This document shows positions 1 through 11,393 of a stretch of 64,000 bases of DNA, piece by piece. The DNA is taken from NCBI GenBank assembly GCA_963920525.1, contig OY986438.1, positions 123,170,920 to 123,234,919 on the forward strand. The letters run 5' to 3'. A program made the position numbers and the translations under genes. Source of the DNA: Dichetophora obliterata (Eukaryota > Arthropoda > Insecta > Diptera > Sciomyzidae). Each line of letters opens with the position of its first letter. The stretch's first letter is position 1. The notes under the pieces were generated by a model. It had not been told where the DNA came from. It worked only from the letters and a program-made list of their open reading frames with translations, and searched no databases.

Positions 1-4
1 TTTA

Positions 5-253
5 AAGTGCCCCAATCGAGTCCGACAAATGTATGACCGACTCCCGATAACTTTAGAGGGCCGATCCACCCATGCCAATGGCACATCCCTGGAACCCCCC
101 TGGGGGTTCCCCATACAAACATTTAAAAAAATCACAATTTTTGGCACTTTACATGAAAAAATCAGCGAAATGGGATCGCCACTAGCATGGGTGGATCGGC
201 CCTCCAAAATTAGTGGGGGTCGGTTATACATTTGGACTCGATTGGGGCACTCT
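5..253. repeat. Foldback element, about 70-bp arms
   Basis: The arms at about 6-75 and 184-252 are near-perfect reverse complements; both outer ends read AGTGCCCCAATCGAG inward. A second short palindrome (GGAACCCCC/GGGGGTTCC, about 91-110) lies in the loop. No coding capacity. Probably a MITE or foldback transposon. The left flank is cut by the window edge, so no target duplication can be checked. Confidence 0.7.
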
Positions 254-834
254 AAATGGATCAAAGAGGGGTTTTTCAAAATTTGACTCTACGGGACAAA
301 AGTTGGGGCATTAGAATTCGATTTAGAGGTATAGTTCCTCGGGCAAAGTTTCTTATTTTGATCCCAAGAATACGATTTTGCCTCCCCACAAATCGACCCG
401 GCCTAATATATATATATATATAATACCTATGTCTCATGTCGACTTAAGCTGTTATTACGTATCGACACAGATATGAATGGCTTTGAAATTTGGCAAAATC
501 GAATAGGAGGGAAGCACGCCTACCTCCCGTAAAAAGTGACGTCATCAAAATAGCAACTTCTCCACAAATTTAAAAAAATTTATGAATTGACATAAGCTTT
601 GCTGTACACAGTTCCGTTTTTGCCATAAGTGCACATGGGGCACACGCCCAGGGCTTCTGGCCTCACAAGGGCCCCGAAATGCTGACATATGCGTCCTTAA
701 CACGAAAAAAGAGGATATCAGTACTTACTGTATTTTTTTCTGCTAAGAATTGATGTACTTTCAGCAGAAAGTTGTAAATTGCAACTCGGGTCAGATCGTT
801 TTAGGTTTTTTAAACATTTGTAGTAGCAAGAGTT
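254..834. other. Intergenic, no gene seen
   Basis: AT-rich DNA with a short (TA)n run at about 405-424. A GC-rich patch at 620-665 (GGGGCACACGCCC and similar) resembles ends of hAT/ZMYM-type elements but cannot be assigned. I see no open reading frame with recognisable content. Confidence 0.5.
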
Positions 835-940
835 CTAGCTGCGGTCAACGAATGTCAAACGTAAGAAAATCAAAACGAGAGCGTGTTATGGTTGCTATGA
901 TTGCATATATTGTTTGACATATGCTGACCGCAGCTCGTGA
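835..940. repeat. Short foldback, about 25-bp arms
   Basis: TAGCTGCGGTCA...ATGTCAAAC at 835-860 is matched in inverse by GTTTGACAT...TGACCGCAGCT at 912-935. Total about 105 bp, no coding capacity. A small MITE-like hairpin. Confidence 0.55.
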
Positions 941-1249
941 GAAGATAGGTAGTTGTCAAGGCTTCCTCATATATTGTTTTATCATGATTCTGACGAACTC
1001 ATACTTCGGAGTAAAAATAAAAAAGTAGCAGCTCAAAATGAAAATGTCAACAATTTACCTAAACTTACATTTCTCACAGTTGAAAAATTGAATGCTATAT
1101 AGCAAAATTTTTTACATTTTTACCTATAAAAAACATAAGGCTCAATACAGTGCAGAGACCCTTTTACATTTTTTTGGAAAGCCTTGATATTCCAATAAAG
1201 ATTGTCGTGGGCAGAGCTACGAGAATGCATATAGTATGGTTGGATAGTG

Positions 1250-2092
1250 TAGGAATAATACAACAACACATGCCCACAATAAATACTTCCCCATCAATTC
1301 CACAAGCATTTCTTAAACTTTCTCCATTTTAGTCTGATAGCCCAAAGACATGGTTTATCCAAGCCGAAATGCAATTTACCTTGCATAAAATCACGGACAA
1401 TATAACTAGATATCATAACGTAATCGTTGCACTTCCAAAAGATGTTTTTACTAAAGTCCTTGATTTTATCCAATCACCCCCTACCAACAAATTTTTATGA
1501 CAGTCTTAAGAAAGTACTATGAGAAAGATTCACTCTGAACGAAGAGTCACGTCTCAATCAAATCTTCACAAACTTACACATTGGTGATCGAAAACCTTCT
1601 GAGTTTTTCCGGGATATGAAAGTTCTCGCCGGACCAATGTCCATAATCGGCAAAGATTTTTTGTGTAAATTATGGCTTAGGAAATTACCACAACAAGTAC
1701 AAATATCTTTGATTACATCCAATGTAAGTTCTATAGACGAAAAGTTATCCTTGGCTAACAAAATTTTTATTGTTTCAAATCACCAAGAAATTTCAATATT
1801 GTCACACACTCAAAATAATTCTAATATGAAAGTAATTATGCAAAACTTGGTACAACTTACTTCAAAGATGTATGAAAAGTTCAACAGTTTATCATTGGAG
1901 GTAGCTGACCTAAGTAAGCGTAATCGATCCAGATCATCGTCTCGTTTAAGACGACAATCACCAAACAAACAACCAGAACATCAATTTTGCTGGTATCATT
2001 TTAAATTTGGAAATAACGCTCAGAAATGTTTTCAACCATGTGGTTTTAATAATAAACATTTCAATAACAATTTTAGTGATTCTTTAAACTAA
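1250..2092 (+). pseudogene. Broken gag of Mag-type gypsy element
   Basis: Capsid-like coding sequence in pieces. One piece around 1330-1490 contains the WFIQAEMQF block, and a longer open piece runs 1616-2092 after IGDRKPSEFFRDM. The C-terminus has a basic Ser/Arg stretch and the CWYHFKFGNNAQKC motif, the usual zinc-binding-like motif of Mag-clade gags. There is a stop at about 1330 and at least one frameshift near 1500. In the family this protein packages element RNA in virus-like particles; this copy cannot make it. Confidence 0.7.
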
Positions 2093-3104
2093 ACTCTTCT
2101 GTCATGGTGGTGACACATGATGTAACATTTTTTAAGCCGGCTCATTGCGTTTTTGTATTTCATAAGACAAACTAAATTTTTTGATTGGTGCTGGAGCTGT
2201 TGTTTCAGTTGTTCCTGCGAACCATTTTAAATGCTTTAAAAATAAATCAGACTTAATTTTATCAGCAGCTAACGGATCAACAATTGAGACTAATGGATCT
2301 AAGCTTTTCAATATAGATTTAGGGTTTCGACGAGATTTTTATTTTCCATTTATCTTAGCTGATATCAAGACACCTATAATTGGTGCGAATTTTCTAGAGA
2401 AATTCAAAATATTAGTCAATATGAAGAAAAAACTATTAATCTTCTTCTATATATATAAAATGGAATGTGTGTTTGTTTATTTGTTTGGGACTCTGGCATG
2501 ATTAATAGGGTACTTTTTTCGACCACGCCCACTTTTGCGCCCACTTTTTTAAAATTATGTAATTGCTCCCATATAGTTTTTAACAGATTTACTTCAAATT
2601 GTATACAAATTATACTCCAGGTGAGGTAAAAATAAACATTTCTTACGCCACGCCCCCTTGCACGCCCCTTTTCATGCCAAATTTAAGTTTTAAACTTTTT
2701 GTTCTCTGTACAAATTTGTTCCTTCCAACGGATTATTTTTTATTTGGTAGTATATTGCTCTTAATACTGTTAACGTCGCCATATTACTATGAACCACACC
2801 CACTTCACCGCCCCCTTTTTAATTCAGATACTTACTTATACCACTAACAATGTTTGCTATACAAAATACTTTCTTTGTAATATGTATTTACCTAAAGTTT
2901 TATATACTTTTTATCTACAGGTAAGGTAGCCATAGATTTTTTTATTACCAAATCCCCCTTTTTCGTCCCATTTTACTTTAATTATAATTAATCTGCTTTC
3001 AATCTATATATATAAAAATGAATGTCTGTCTGTCTGTTTGTTTGTTTGTGCTTTATAGGAGGCTAAACCCTTGGACCGATCTTCCTGAAACTTTCACAGC
3101 ATTT

Positions 3105-3600
3105 TACTATGACTCTGGAAAGAATAATAGGCTATATGAAGTTTTTATTGGACAAAGGGGCGTGGCACTACCCATATAACCCAATAATTTAAATCGCCAT
3201 ATTTTGGGCATTTTTTGACCTACGTTGATGCTATTTGGTACATATGGTATTGGCATAATTAGGAATACGTACCAGGAGAAAAGTGGGTGGGACCACGCCT
3301 CTTTTTAGGAAAATTAAAAATCGCAATATAGTCTTAACTACTGGACCGATTGTCATTAAATTTTCACAATACGATATTCTAACGAAATAATAAATTCTTG
3401 ACTATATAAAGTTGTGAGTGGACGAAGGGGCGTGGCCTCGCCCATATAACCCAAAATTTAAAATCGTCATATTTTGGGCATTTTTTTCCCAACGGCGGCA
3501 GTATTTGCTATATATGGTATTGGCATGAAAAGAAATACGTACCAAAAGAAAAGTGGGCGGAGCACGCCCCTTTGATTGCGATATATTGGAGGCTGGACCT
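3105..3600 (+). repeat. Internal tandem duplication in Helitron
   Basis: A block of about 280 bp containing GGGGCGTGGC...CCCATATAACCCAA and ATATTTTGGGCATTTTTT occurs twice in a row (about 3150-3225 and 3420-3490 are the best conserved parts). Noncoding. Confidence 0.55.
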
Positions 3601-3742
3601 GATAACCGATCTTAAATTTTCACAGCGTTCAGCTTTGACTCAGGAATACTTATTACATGATAATATTTTTCGACCATGCACACTTCTGCACCTACTTTTT
3701 TACTACGTTTATTAACGGCTTTACCACAAATTCAAAATACAT

Positions 3743-3896
3743 ATTAATTAAAATAGTGGGGTAGCCCCATTCTCTTTCTTCCACCACTGTCTTCAAAACA
3801 GCTGATTTTATAATACGTGTTAATTAAAATAGAGAGTGGGGTAACCCCATTCTCATTCTCCCACAACTGACTGCGAAACAGCTGATTGTGTAATTG
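3743..3896 (+). repeat. Two-copy direct repeat, about 75 bp
   Basis: Two copies of a unit running from TTAATTAAAATAG through GTGGGGTA.CCCCATTCTC to AAACAGCTGATT (about 3743-3812 and 3820-3886). It is part of the Helitron's 3' half. Each unit carries a small GGGGTA/CCCC inverted motif. Confidence 0.55.
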
Positions 3897-6559
3897 CTGC
3901 TTTTTGATTGGTATAAAAATAAAAAGGGGGAGCATGAAGCAAATTACATGCGATTTAGTGCTAATTAAATTAAATAAATAAATTTTTGTAAATATATAAA
4001 TACTTTTAATTTTATTTTATACGACGGGGTAGCGAAGCACACCGGGTTCAGCTAGTTGATAATAAAACTAATTAACAATCACTGGTTCATCGGGATATTG
4101 TGGAATTTCTTCACTTAAAATACTAGTTATTGAAACTAAATTTACAACTCTTTTAAACGAATTTCCAAACATTACAGCTGAGCCCGATTATAATAAATCT
4201 ATTAAGCATTCAACAGTTCATAAAATAGAAACAAATGGTATTTTACCATTTTGTAAACCAAGAAGACTTGATCCAGTTAAATATAAAGTAGCTAAAACTG
4301 AATTTGAATATTTAGTAAAAACTGGCATTTGCCGTCCTTCCTCTTCTGCCGTAGCGTCAGTTCTACATTTAGGACTACCATGTGGGGACTACAGAAGATT
4401 AAATAACCTTACAGTACCAGATCGGTATCCACTACCCCATATCCATGATTTAAACATTAATTTAAGAACCAAAACTATATTTTCAAAAATAGATCTAGTC
4501 AGAGTTTGCCACCAAATCCACATGGCCGAAGAAGATATTCACAAAACGGCTATCACGACTCGTTTTGGATTATTTGAGTTCATAAGAATGCCTTTCAGTC
4601 TTCTCAACAGTGCTCAAACCTTCCAACGTTTTGTAAATGAAATATTTTCTCGACTTGATTTTGCTTTTGCTTACGTCGATGACATTTTAATTGCTAGTGA
4701 AAATAACATTCAACATTTGGAACATTAGCGAATAATATTTGCCTGACTTGACAAATATGGACTTAATATTAAACCATCTGAATGCCTCTTCGGTGCATCT
4801 CATTTGGATTTTCTAAGCTATAAAATTTCAAACGCAGGAATACAACCATCTGAAGAAAGAATCAAAGCAATATTATCTTTTGAAAAACCAAACTCAACAA
4901 CAATGTTGCAAAAATTTATAGAAATGGTTAATTATTATCATAAGCACATCCCACTTCTTGCAAAATTTTTAGGACCTCTACACGATATTTTAACAAAAAA
5001 AATCGAAACAATTAACTTGGAATGTTAACGCTGAAATTGCTTTCAAAATTATTCGTAAAAAAGTTGCTCAAAATACGTTACTTAACCATTTCAGTCAAAA
5101 TTCAGAACTATCACTTGCCGTTGATGCATCAAATGTTGCGAATGGTTCAGTATTACAACAAGCAAATAGTCAAAAGTTGGAACTGTGGCATATTTTAAAA
5201 AAAAACTGTCTTCAACCGAATCCACATATTCTACTTTTGATAGAGAACTTTTAGCAATTTTTAGTAGTATTAAACACTTTAGACACTTTTTGGAAAGACG
5301 CATTTTTACTGTTTTAACTGTTTTACTGATCATAAACCATTGACATTGCTCTAAATTCTAAAACAAAAAGATCTCCTAGGCAAACAAGATATTTAGAATA
5401 CATATCACAATTCACAAACAACATTAAATATATATCTGGCAAACAAAATATTGTCGCGGATACTTTATCTCGTTTACCAGAAATTGATGAAATTTCGCAT
5501 AATGACATTAGTTTTTAAAATTTATACAACGAACAGCAAATGGATTACTCGCTTAAAGACATAATTGCTTCCCCTAGTTCAAAAATTAATTTACAAGAAA
5601 TATTACTGCCTATTTTGAATTTTAAAATTTGGTGTGATACATCGTACAATAAGCCTAGACCTTATTTACCACCTTCTTTACGAAATTTAATTTTTATCAA
5701 ACTACATTCATTATCTCATCCTGGGACTAGAGCTACAAGAAAACTAATACAACCCAAATATTTTTGGCCAGGAATGAGAAAGGATATAAATTAATGGACA
5801 ACCAATTGTATAGAATGTCAAAGATCCAAGGTTAATAAATACACTAAATCTCCTGTTCCTCAAATTCCAATTCCTACTGAAAGGTTTGAACATATCCACA
5901 TGGATTTGGCTGGACCCTTACCAGTATCAAATTAGTTCAAATATCTTCTTACCATTATAGATAGATATACCAGATGGCCGGAAGCATATCCTCTGAAAGA
6001 TATGTCAGCATCTTCAGTTGCAAAAATATTTGCATATGAATATGTTCCACGTTTTCGTGTTCCTCCAACAATAACAGTAGATCAAGGAACTAAATTCACT
6101 TCGACACTTTTAAGGGAACTCACAAAATTTTTTGGCGCACACAAAATTCATAGTACAGCTTACCATCCACAAGCCAGTGGAATAATTGAACGTTTACACC
6201 GCCAATTAAAAGCATCTATTTATGACGTCTAGCAATCCAGTACATTGGTCCGACGAAATTCCTGTTATACTCCTAGGTCTACGATCTACAGTAAAAGAAG
6301 GTCTTAAGTGTTGTCCAGCGAAATTAGTTTATGGACAAACATTAAGACTTCCTGGAGAATTAGTAATACCACCCAAGAAATCTGTTTGTGAAAATGATAC
6401 ACTCGCAAAGTTAAGCGATCATTTTTCACATTATAGAGCAAAATATCATCCATCATTCAAATTCTAAAATGTCTTATGTCCCTAAACTTTTAAAATCGTG
6501 TAAATATGTCCTTTTAAAAGTAAATTGAACCGTTTTACGTTAACACTTCATATTTTTTT

Positions 6560-6667
6560 TCTAGAGGGGGAATTATGTAGGAACATACTTGTTTCATTTT
6601 ACTTTGTTTCAGTTTATTCTAAAAATTTCAAAATAATTTCTGATCATTGTATATATTGTTTTTTAAG
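6560..6667 (+). repeat. Purine tract and start of probable 3' LTR
   Basis: AGAGGGGGA just before TGTAGGAAC (6576) has the form of a polypurine tract followed by an LTR start. The P element interrupts the sequence at 6676. LTR-like DNA may resume at 10679, but I cannot find the LTR end because no second LTR is present for comparison. Confidence 0.4.
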
Positions 6668-6675
6668 TTTTTGAC
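6668..6675. repeat. Target-site duplication of P element (left)
   Basis: The 8-mer TTTTTGAC occurs here and again at 10671-10678, directly flanking the terminal repeats. An 8-bp duplication is the hallmark of P-element transposition. Confidence 0.9.
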
Positions 6676-6766
6676 CAAGATGTATTAAAGAAGGTGGAAG
6701 AACTAGATGACGTTTATAAAATCAACACCGTAGTGCTGTCAAAATCAGACAAAATGAAGTGATGCC
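6676..6766 (+). repeat. P element left terminal inverted repeat
   Basis: Starts CAAGATGTATT and ends near GTGATGCCA (6759-6766). It matches the reverse complement of 10583-10670 apart from scattered changes and small indels. Conserved blocks include GAAGGTGGAAGAA, ACACCGTAG and GCTGTCAAA. Confidence 0.88.
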
Positions 6767-6908
6767 ATATTTTGAGTGATAATCCAGTGAAAAATCCAAT
6801 GTTTTGTTACTTGTTCTTTTTGGTTCGAAAAAACAACACGCGTCTAGAGTGATTTGTCATTAGTAGTGATTCTTGTGTGATTTCGTTTTAAAAAAAAATA
6901 TATTTAAT

Positions 6909-9900
6909 ATGTCTAAAAGCTGTGGTATTTGCCATAGTACATGGAATAAGGAAAATATTTCTTTCTTCAAAGTTCCAAAGGACGATTATCGAAGAAAGAA
7001 GTGGATTGAATGTTGCGGCTTGGATCTGAAGCCCACGGGCACAGTCTGTGAAAAACATTTCAGACTGAGTAAGTAAATATAATAAAATGCAATGTATTTT
7101 TTTTTTTTTTTCATAAAAAAAACATCTGATTGATTTCATGTTTGTTTACATTTCTGTTAGCGTTGCCAGTTAGTTTTGATTTACTATTATTTATTTTATA
7201 TAGCGATGATTATTTCGAATCGGTTGAGGAGCTTAAAAAAAATTGTTCTGCTGAATTGTTCTGCGATTTTCACCAAAAACCAAATCCGGAAATTAAGGAG
7301 TCCTAATAAGAACATACATTGGTGCTAGGAAGACATATCGTCATCGATAGTTCTGCAAGCTGCTGGACCAAGAGCTTATAGACACCTCTACAAAATGGGT
7401 TTTCCACTACCGTGTGTTGACACACTTACAAAATGGGCTAGAAAAATTGAATTGTTGGTAGGAATTCAGCGATTTGCACTAGAAGCAATGAAAAGTGATG
7501 AACGTTCAAAGGAGGATAAACTTTGCGTCTTACAGTTCGATGAAATGAAGGTTTCATCAACTTTCGAACATGATCCATCAATTGATCTGGTAAGGGCACC
7601 AGTAAACTACGTCCAAGTCGCAATGGTTCGAGGCCTAAAATCGTCTTGGAAGCAACCAATTTTTTATGCGTTTGATACTAAGATGACCAAAGAGCTGTTA
7701 TTTGACATCATCAGGACACTTTATGGTTCAGGATATCCAGTTGTGGCAATGGTGTCGGACATGGGCCCAACTAACCAATCACTATGGAGAGAAATTGGAA
7801 TTTCTATAAGTAAGTGGATTTAAAATATTTTTGATTAAAATGTTTTATTGAAATTTAAAATTTTACCTCTTAGACAAAACCTGGTTCGTTCATCCTTCAA
7901 ATAAAGATGAAAAAAATCTTCGTTTTTGTTGACGCTCCTTACCTCCTAAAACTTATAAGGAACCACTTTTTAGACACAGGTCTTATAAATAAGAACTCTG
8001 TTGTAAAATCACAGACCATAAAGGAAGTTATGCAGTATGCGAGAGTATCGGACCTTTCAATTGTTTATAAATTAACATATGACCGTTTAAATGTGAAGCA
8101 TGCAGATAAACACGGTGTTATGTATATGATTTGAGTATTTCGAAGTTTATCAATGGGATTAAATGGGATTTTGCACAAATTCCTTTACGTAGTCTTTAAT
8201 GTGTATATTTATATTTTAGGTAGGCAAAAAGTGAAATTAGCGGCTCAGCTTTTTTCCAATGCTACGGCAAGCTCAATCAGACGTTGTTATTCCTTGGGTA
8301 AATACGTTTACAATGCATTAAATACTGCTGACTTCATTGAGATGGTGAACGACTGGTTTGATGTTTTAAACTCTAAACTTTTAGCGTCATCCAACGTTGC
8401 CTACAAAAAGCCTTATGGGCAAGATCTGGCACAACAACAAAAGCTGTTAATAGAGGTCGACCGCGTAATGAGTGCAATAATGATTCCAAATAAAAAATCG
8501 ATTGCACCTTTTCAAAGAGGCATAATGGTGTCAAATAATTCGCTTCGAATGCTTCACCAATACGTTCGTGATAAATACGAAATACAGTACGTCTTGACAA
8601 ATAGACTGAACCAGGATTTGCTGGAGCATTTCTTTGGCGCCCTTCGGAGTAAAGGTGGCATGTACGACCATCCTAGCCCAATGGAATTCAAATACAGGAT
8701 GCGTAAATATTTGCTAGGTAAATATCTTTTTATTCAAAACTATTTTGCCATTTTCTTTTTTTGTACCCAAAATTAATGATATATTTATTTTTTTAAGGAG
8801 CACACTGACGTTTTAATACTTAACGTATTTACATTAGTTTTAGGGTTAATACTTACTAAAATACTTTAATTTTATAAGGTTTAATGAAATGAGATTGAAA
8901 TAAGTTTTAAAGAAGAAAATGTTAAATAACCCAAAAGTAAAAAAGTACTTTAAAACATTTTTTAAGTAAGTCACTGACACTCTGATTTTTTAAATTAAAA
9001 TAAAAGCTAAGGGCAAAGAAAAATAAATTTTAAAACATAATTTAATAAGATTTAATTTTCTTTGAAGCCGAATATGTTTAAAAACATATGTAATTTAGTT
9101 AGTTTTTATTTAGTTTTAAAACTGAACATGTTTAAAAACATAAATACATTATTATTAGTTAGGATTATTATTAGCTAGGATTGCTTCAAAGATTTGTTAA
9201 AAAAAATTAAAAGTTTAAATTTAATTAGATATAACTTCATTTAAAAATAAGAAAAATTCGGCGATAAACAAATTCGTGTAAAATAGAGACTCTAAGAACG
9301 ACTGTTTGAAAATAAATAATTTTATTTTTTTAACAGAACTAGCTTTAATTAATTGTAAGCACTGGATTAATTACGATAAATTAAAAAATTTTGAAAATTT
9401 TTTTTAATTATTTTTTCAACTTTGTTCTAAAAATTACAACTTTCATTTCGTAATTACATCCGTTACTATAGACAAATTTGATTTAAGTTCAAATTTATCA
9501 ACTTGAATTAAATAAAGCTCTTTTTTCTTTGTGTTTGAAAAAATTAAACTTTAGTTTAAATATACTTTATTTCATTAAAGTTTTAAATACTTTAATTACT
9601 TTATTTAATTAAATACTTTAGTTCATAATATTTTCTTGCATATTTTATTATAGCGAGAAATACAGATTTGCTCAACAATACTGGTAAGTTGAGTTGAGTC
9701 AGATGAAACCAGCTGGCTCCACATAAACACAGAGCAAATATCCATAATTATGCGTACAGTGTGCAATGATTTCATTGAGTCAATTGACAATTTTCGTTTT
9801 GATGACAATGAAGAGTCGCATGATTGTGATACAGCGTTTCCAGAGGAAATAACAGTGGACGAAGAGTTTGACATCCTGCATGAAGATGCTTTAGAATATG

Positions 9901-10219
9901 TGTCTGGATATATATTAAAAAAATTGAAGTTGGAGGGCTGCGAGTTCGAAGGAAGCACCTGGACTTGGATCGACCAAGTTTCAAAGGGAGGCCTAAAAAA
10001 CCTTCCTTGGAATTTTTAGAAAATATTAAAAGCCTTGAGCCTATGTTCAATAAATTTAATGGACGAACTATTAATTCAGCTCCAAATTTTAAGAAAAATT
10101 TGCTTGAACTAAGCACTAAAATACCTCTGACAAACATAATTAAATCCTTCTATTTTAAATGTCGAATGCATTTTCGAATTAAATACCTAAATAAACAATT
10201 AAAAATACAAAAAAAATAA
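6909..10219 (+). pseudogene. P-element THAP transposase, broken
   Basis: P transposase cuts and pastes the element in the nucleus. The ATG at 6909 opens a THAP zinc finger: MSKSCGIC (first Cys pair), a basic FFKVPKDDYRRKKWI stretch, then VCEKHF (last Cys/His). Exon 1 ends about 7072 and resumes at 7204, then stops at 7304. The catalytic part starts about 7340 (AAGPRAYRHLYKM). It has Asp in QFDEMKV and VSDMGPTN. Introns fit at 7810-7873, 8115-8219 and 8718-9653. The C-terminal part includes FFGALRSKGG and EDALEYVSGYILKKL. Lesions: stop at 7304 with loss of the usual region between THAP and the catalytic domain, frameshift in an A-run at 7910-7916, a disturbance near 9690, and a frameshift in an A-run near 9997. 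End at 10219. The family is related to THAP9. Confidence 0.85.
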
Positions 10220-10582
10220 ACAAAAAATCATGGGCAATAGTAAATTAATAATAATTTTACTATTAAAACATTCAAAATTGTATTTTATTTTGCAGATTTG
10301 TACATGTTTAATTTTAATAACAGTAAGATGATGCGAAAAAACATGGAAGGAAAGGATATTTTTCACCGTAAGACAAAAAGATTAAAGTTTTTTACGTAAA
10401 AAAAAACAAATTATATATATATTGAATAAAGGAAAACGCCCCAAAAATACATTGTTTAACTTTACAATTAAAAAAAGCCTTAAATTTTTCTGCTTGAGAA
10501 GCTTCTTCGCTTAATGCCCTTTCCCAACTTAAAAATTCCCACATAACTTTTGTCCCACACAAAGGCAAAAAAAAAAATAAAG

Positions 10583-10670
10583 TGGCATCACTACAACGAA
10601 ATTTGACAGCGCTACGGTGTCGATTTCAAAGACTTCAACCTACTTCTTCCACCTTCAGAAATACATCTTG
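10583..10670 (-). repeat. P element right terminal inverted repeat
   Basis: Inverse copy of 6676-6766. The last bases ...ACATCTTG (10663-10670) are followed directly by the duplicated 8-mer TTTTTGAC (10671-10678). Confidence 0.88.
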
Positions 10671-10678
10671 TTTTTGAC

Positions 10679-11393
10679 TAAATAAAAATAAAGGATAAAA
10701 AAAGACAAAACTACATTTATTAAAATTTTATGTTGATTTTTTAAATGCGAATATATATGTAGTTTGACTTGGCGCACTACAGATAGTATTCTTGTGTTAA
10801 GAATAGATTAAAAGAAAAATGTGAATTTACTATTTTCTTCCCATGTGCTGCACATTTACCAAATTTAGTTGGTGTTTATGTGTTAGGTGTTGGATTTGTT
10901 TCAGAAGCAGTAACATACTGCCAATTCATCCAAAAGTTGTTAAATTGTTTCGAATTTGAACAAACGGTGGAAAATTCCGATATATTATTTAAATAAAAAT
11001 AAAGTTTAAAGTCTTTCTCGGAAACCAGTAATGGAATTCTCAAAAATGTAACGATAACGCTGTGAATGTTCAAATATCAAACAAGGGGAGACATATCATT
11101 TCAGCATAACTCGAGGACGCTGAATTTAATGATATTTACCGTTTTTTATTTCTTCGGCCCGTTTTCGATAAATTGAAGGTTCAAGGTCAAGTACATGTTG
11201 ATGCAGTTTTTGTTAGAAAAACTTTTTTCTCATTAACTTTATCGACTTGATGTCAATGAGTAAAATATTAAGAACTATCTGGAGAATAAATTCATATAAC
11301 TGTGTAACCCTTGATGGTCCAAATCGACCTCATAAATAAAAAACCCCGTTTTTTCGTATAAAAGCTTTGTTCATCATTTACCAGAGACAACGA
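10679..11393. other. No gene seen
   Basis: AT-rich DNA. The first part may be the rest of the gypsy 3' LTR split by the P element. No open frame or repeat structure that I can support. Confidence 0.4.

Larger units (their letters stand above)
2440..4055 (+). mobile_element. Non-autonomous Helitron inserted in gypsy pol
   Basis: The left end begins TC after a host A (2439); the right end is ...GGGTTCAGCTAG before a host T (4056). That is the Helitron rule: 5'-TC, 3'-CTRR, insertion between A and T, no target duplication. A second Helitron-type start, TCTATATATATAAAAATG, lies inside at 3003, so the left 563 bp may be an older copy joined to or nested with a second one. The interior has repeated CACGCCC-type blocks and no helicase gene. 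Confidence 0.75.
2165..6467 (+). pseudogene. Broken pol (protease-RT-RNase H-integrase) of gypsy element
   Basis: Protease lies at 2181-2437. The catalytic triplet, expected D-T/S-G, reads I-G-A-G, so the active aspartate is lost. After the Helitron come reverse transcriptase (4240-5020) with YVDD at 4672-4683, RNase H (about 5100-5515) and integrase (5640-6467). The integrase still shows its acidic residues in HMDLAGP (near 5899), TVDQGTKF (near 6067) and the GIIERLHR block (near 6180). Stops occur at about 4726, 5026, 5792 and 5932, and a frameshift at about 6228 separates the last open piece. The frame across the Helitron is continuous once 2440-4055 is ignored, so the Helitron landed in already assembled pol sequence. 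Confidence 0.8.
1250..6667 (+). mobile_element. Mag-type Ty3/gypsy retrotransposon remnant
   Basis: Gag, protease, reverse transcriptase, RNase H and integrase segments occur in the Ty3/gypsy order on the plus strand. The gag has the insect Mag-type layout, ending in a CWYHFKFG-type motif. A purine tract (AGAGGGGGA, 6563-6572) just before a TGTAGG at 6576 marks the likely 3' LTR start. No matching 5' LTR is visible before 1250, so the 5' end is lost or diverged. The element is dead: many stops and frameshifts, a Helitron inserted in pol (2440-4055), and a P element inserted in or beside the 3' LTR at 6675/6676. Confidence 0.8.
6676..10670 (+). mobile_element. P-element transposon, 3995 bp, both ends present
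   Basis: Terminal inverted repeats begin CAAGATGTATT...GAAGGTGGAAGAA at both ends, with the CA-GATG...AAGGTGG spacing of the Drosophila P element. Inverted similarity continues for about 90 bp (6676-6766 and 10583-10670), longer than the 31-bp Drosophila repeat. An identical 8-bp duplication flanks it. Inside is a THAP-domain transposase gene with introns, now broken. The intact ends and identical duplication suggest insertion after the gypsy element decayed. Confidence 0.92.

Noticed and set aside
950..1249. 5' LTR of the gypsy element
   Set aside because: No stretch here matches the sequence after the 3' purine tract (6576 onward, or 10679 onward) well enough, and no primer-binding site is evident.
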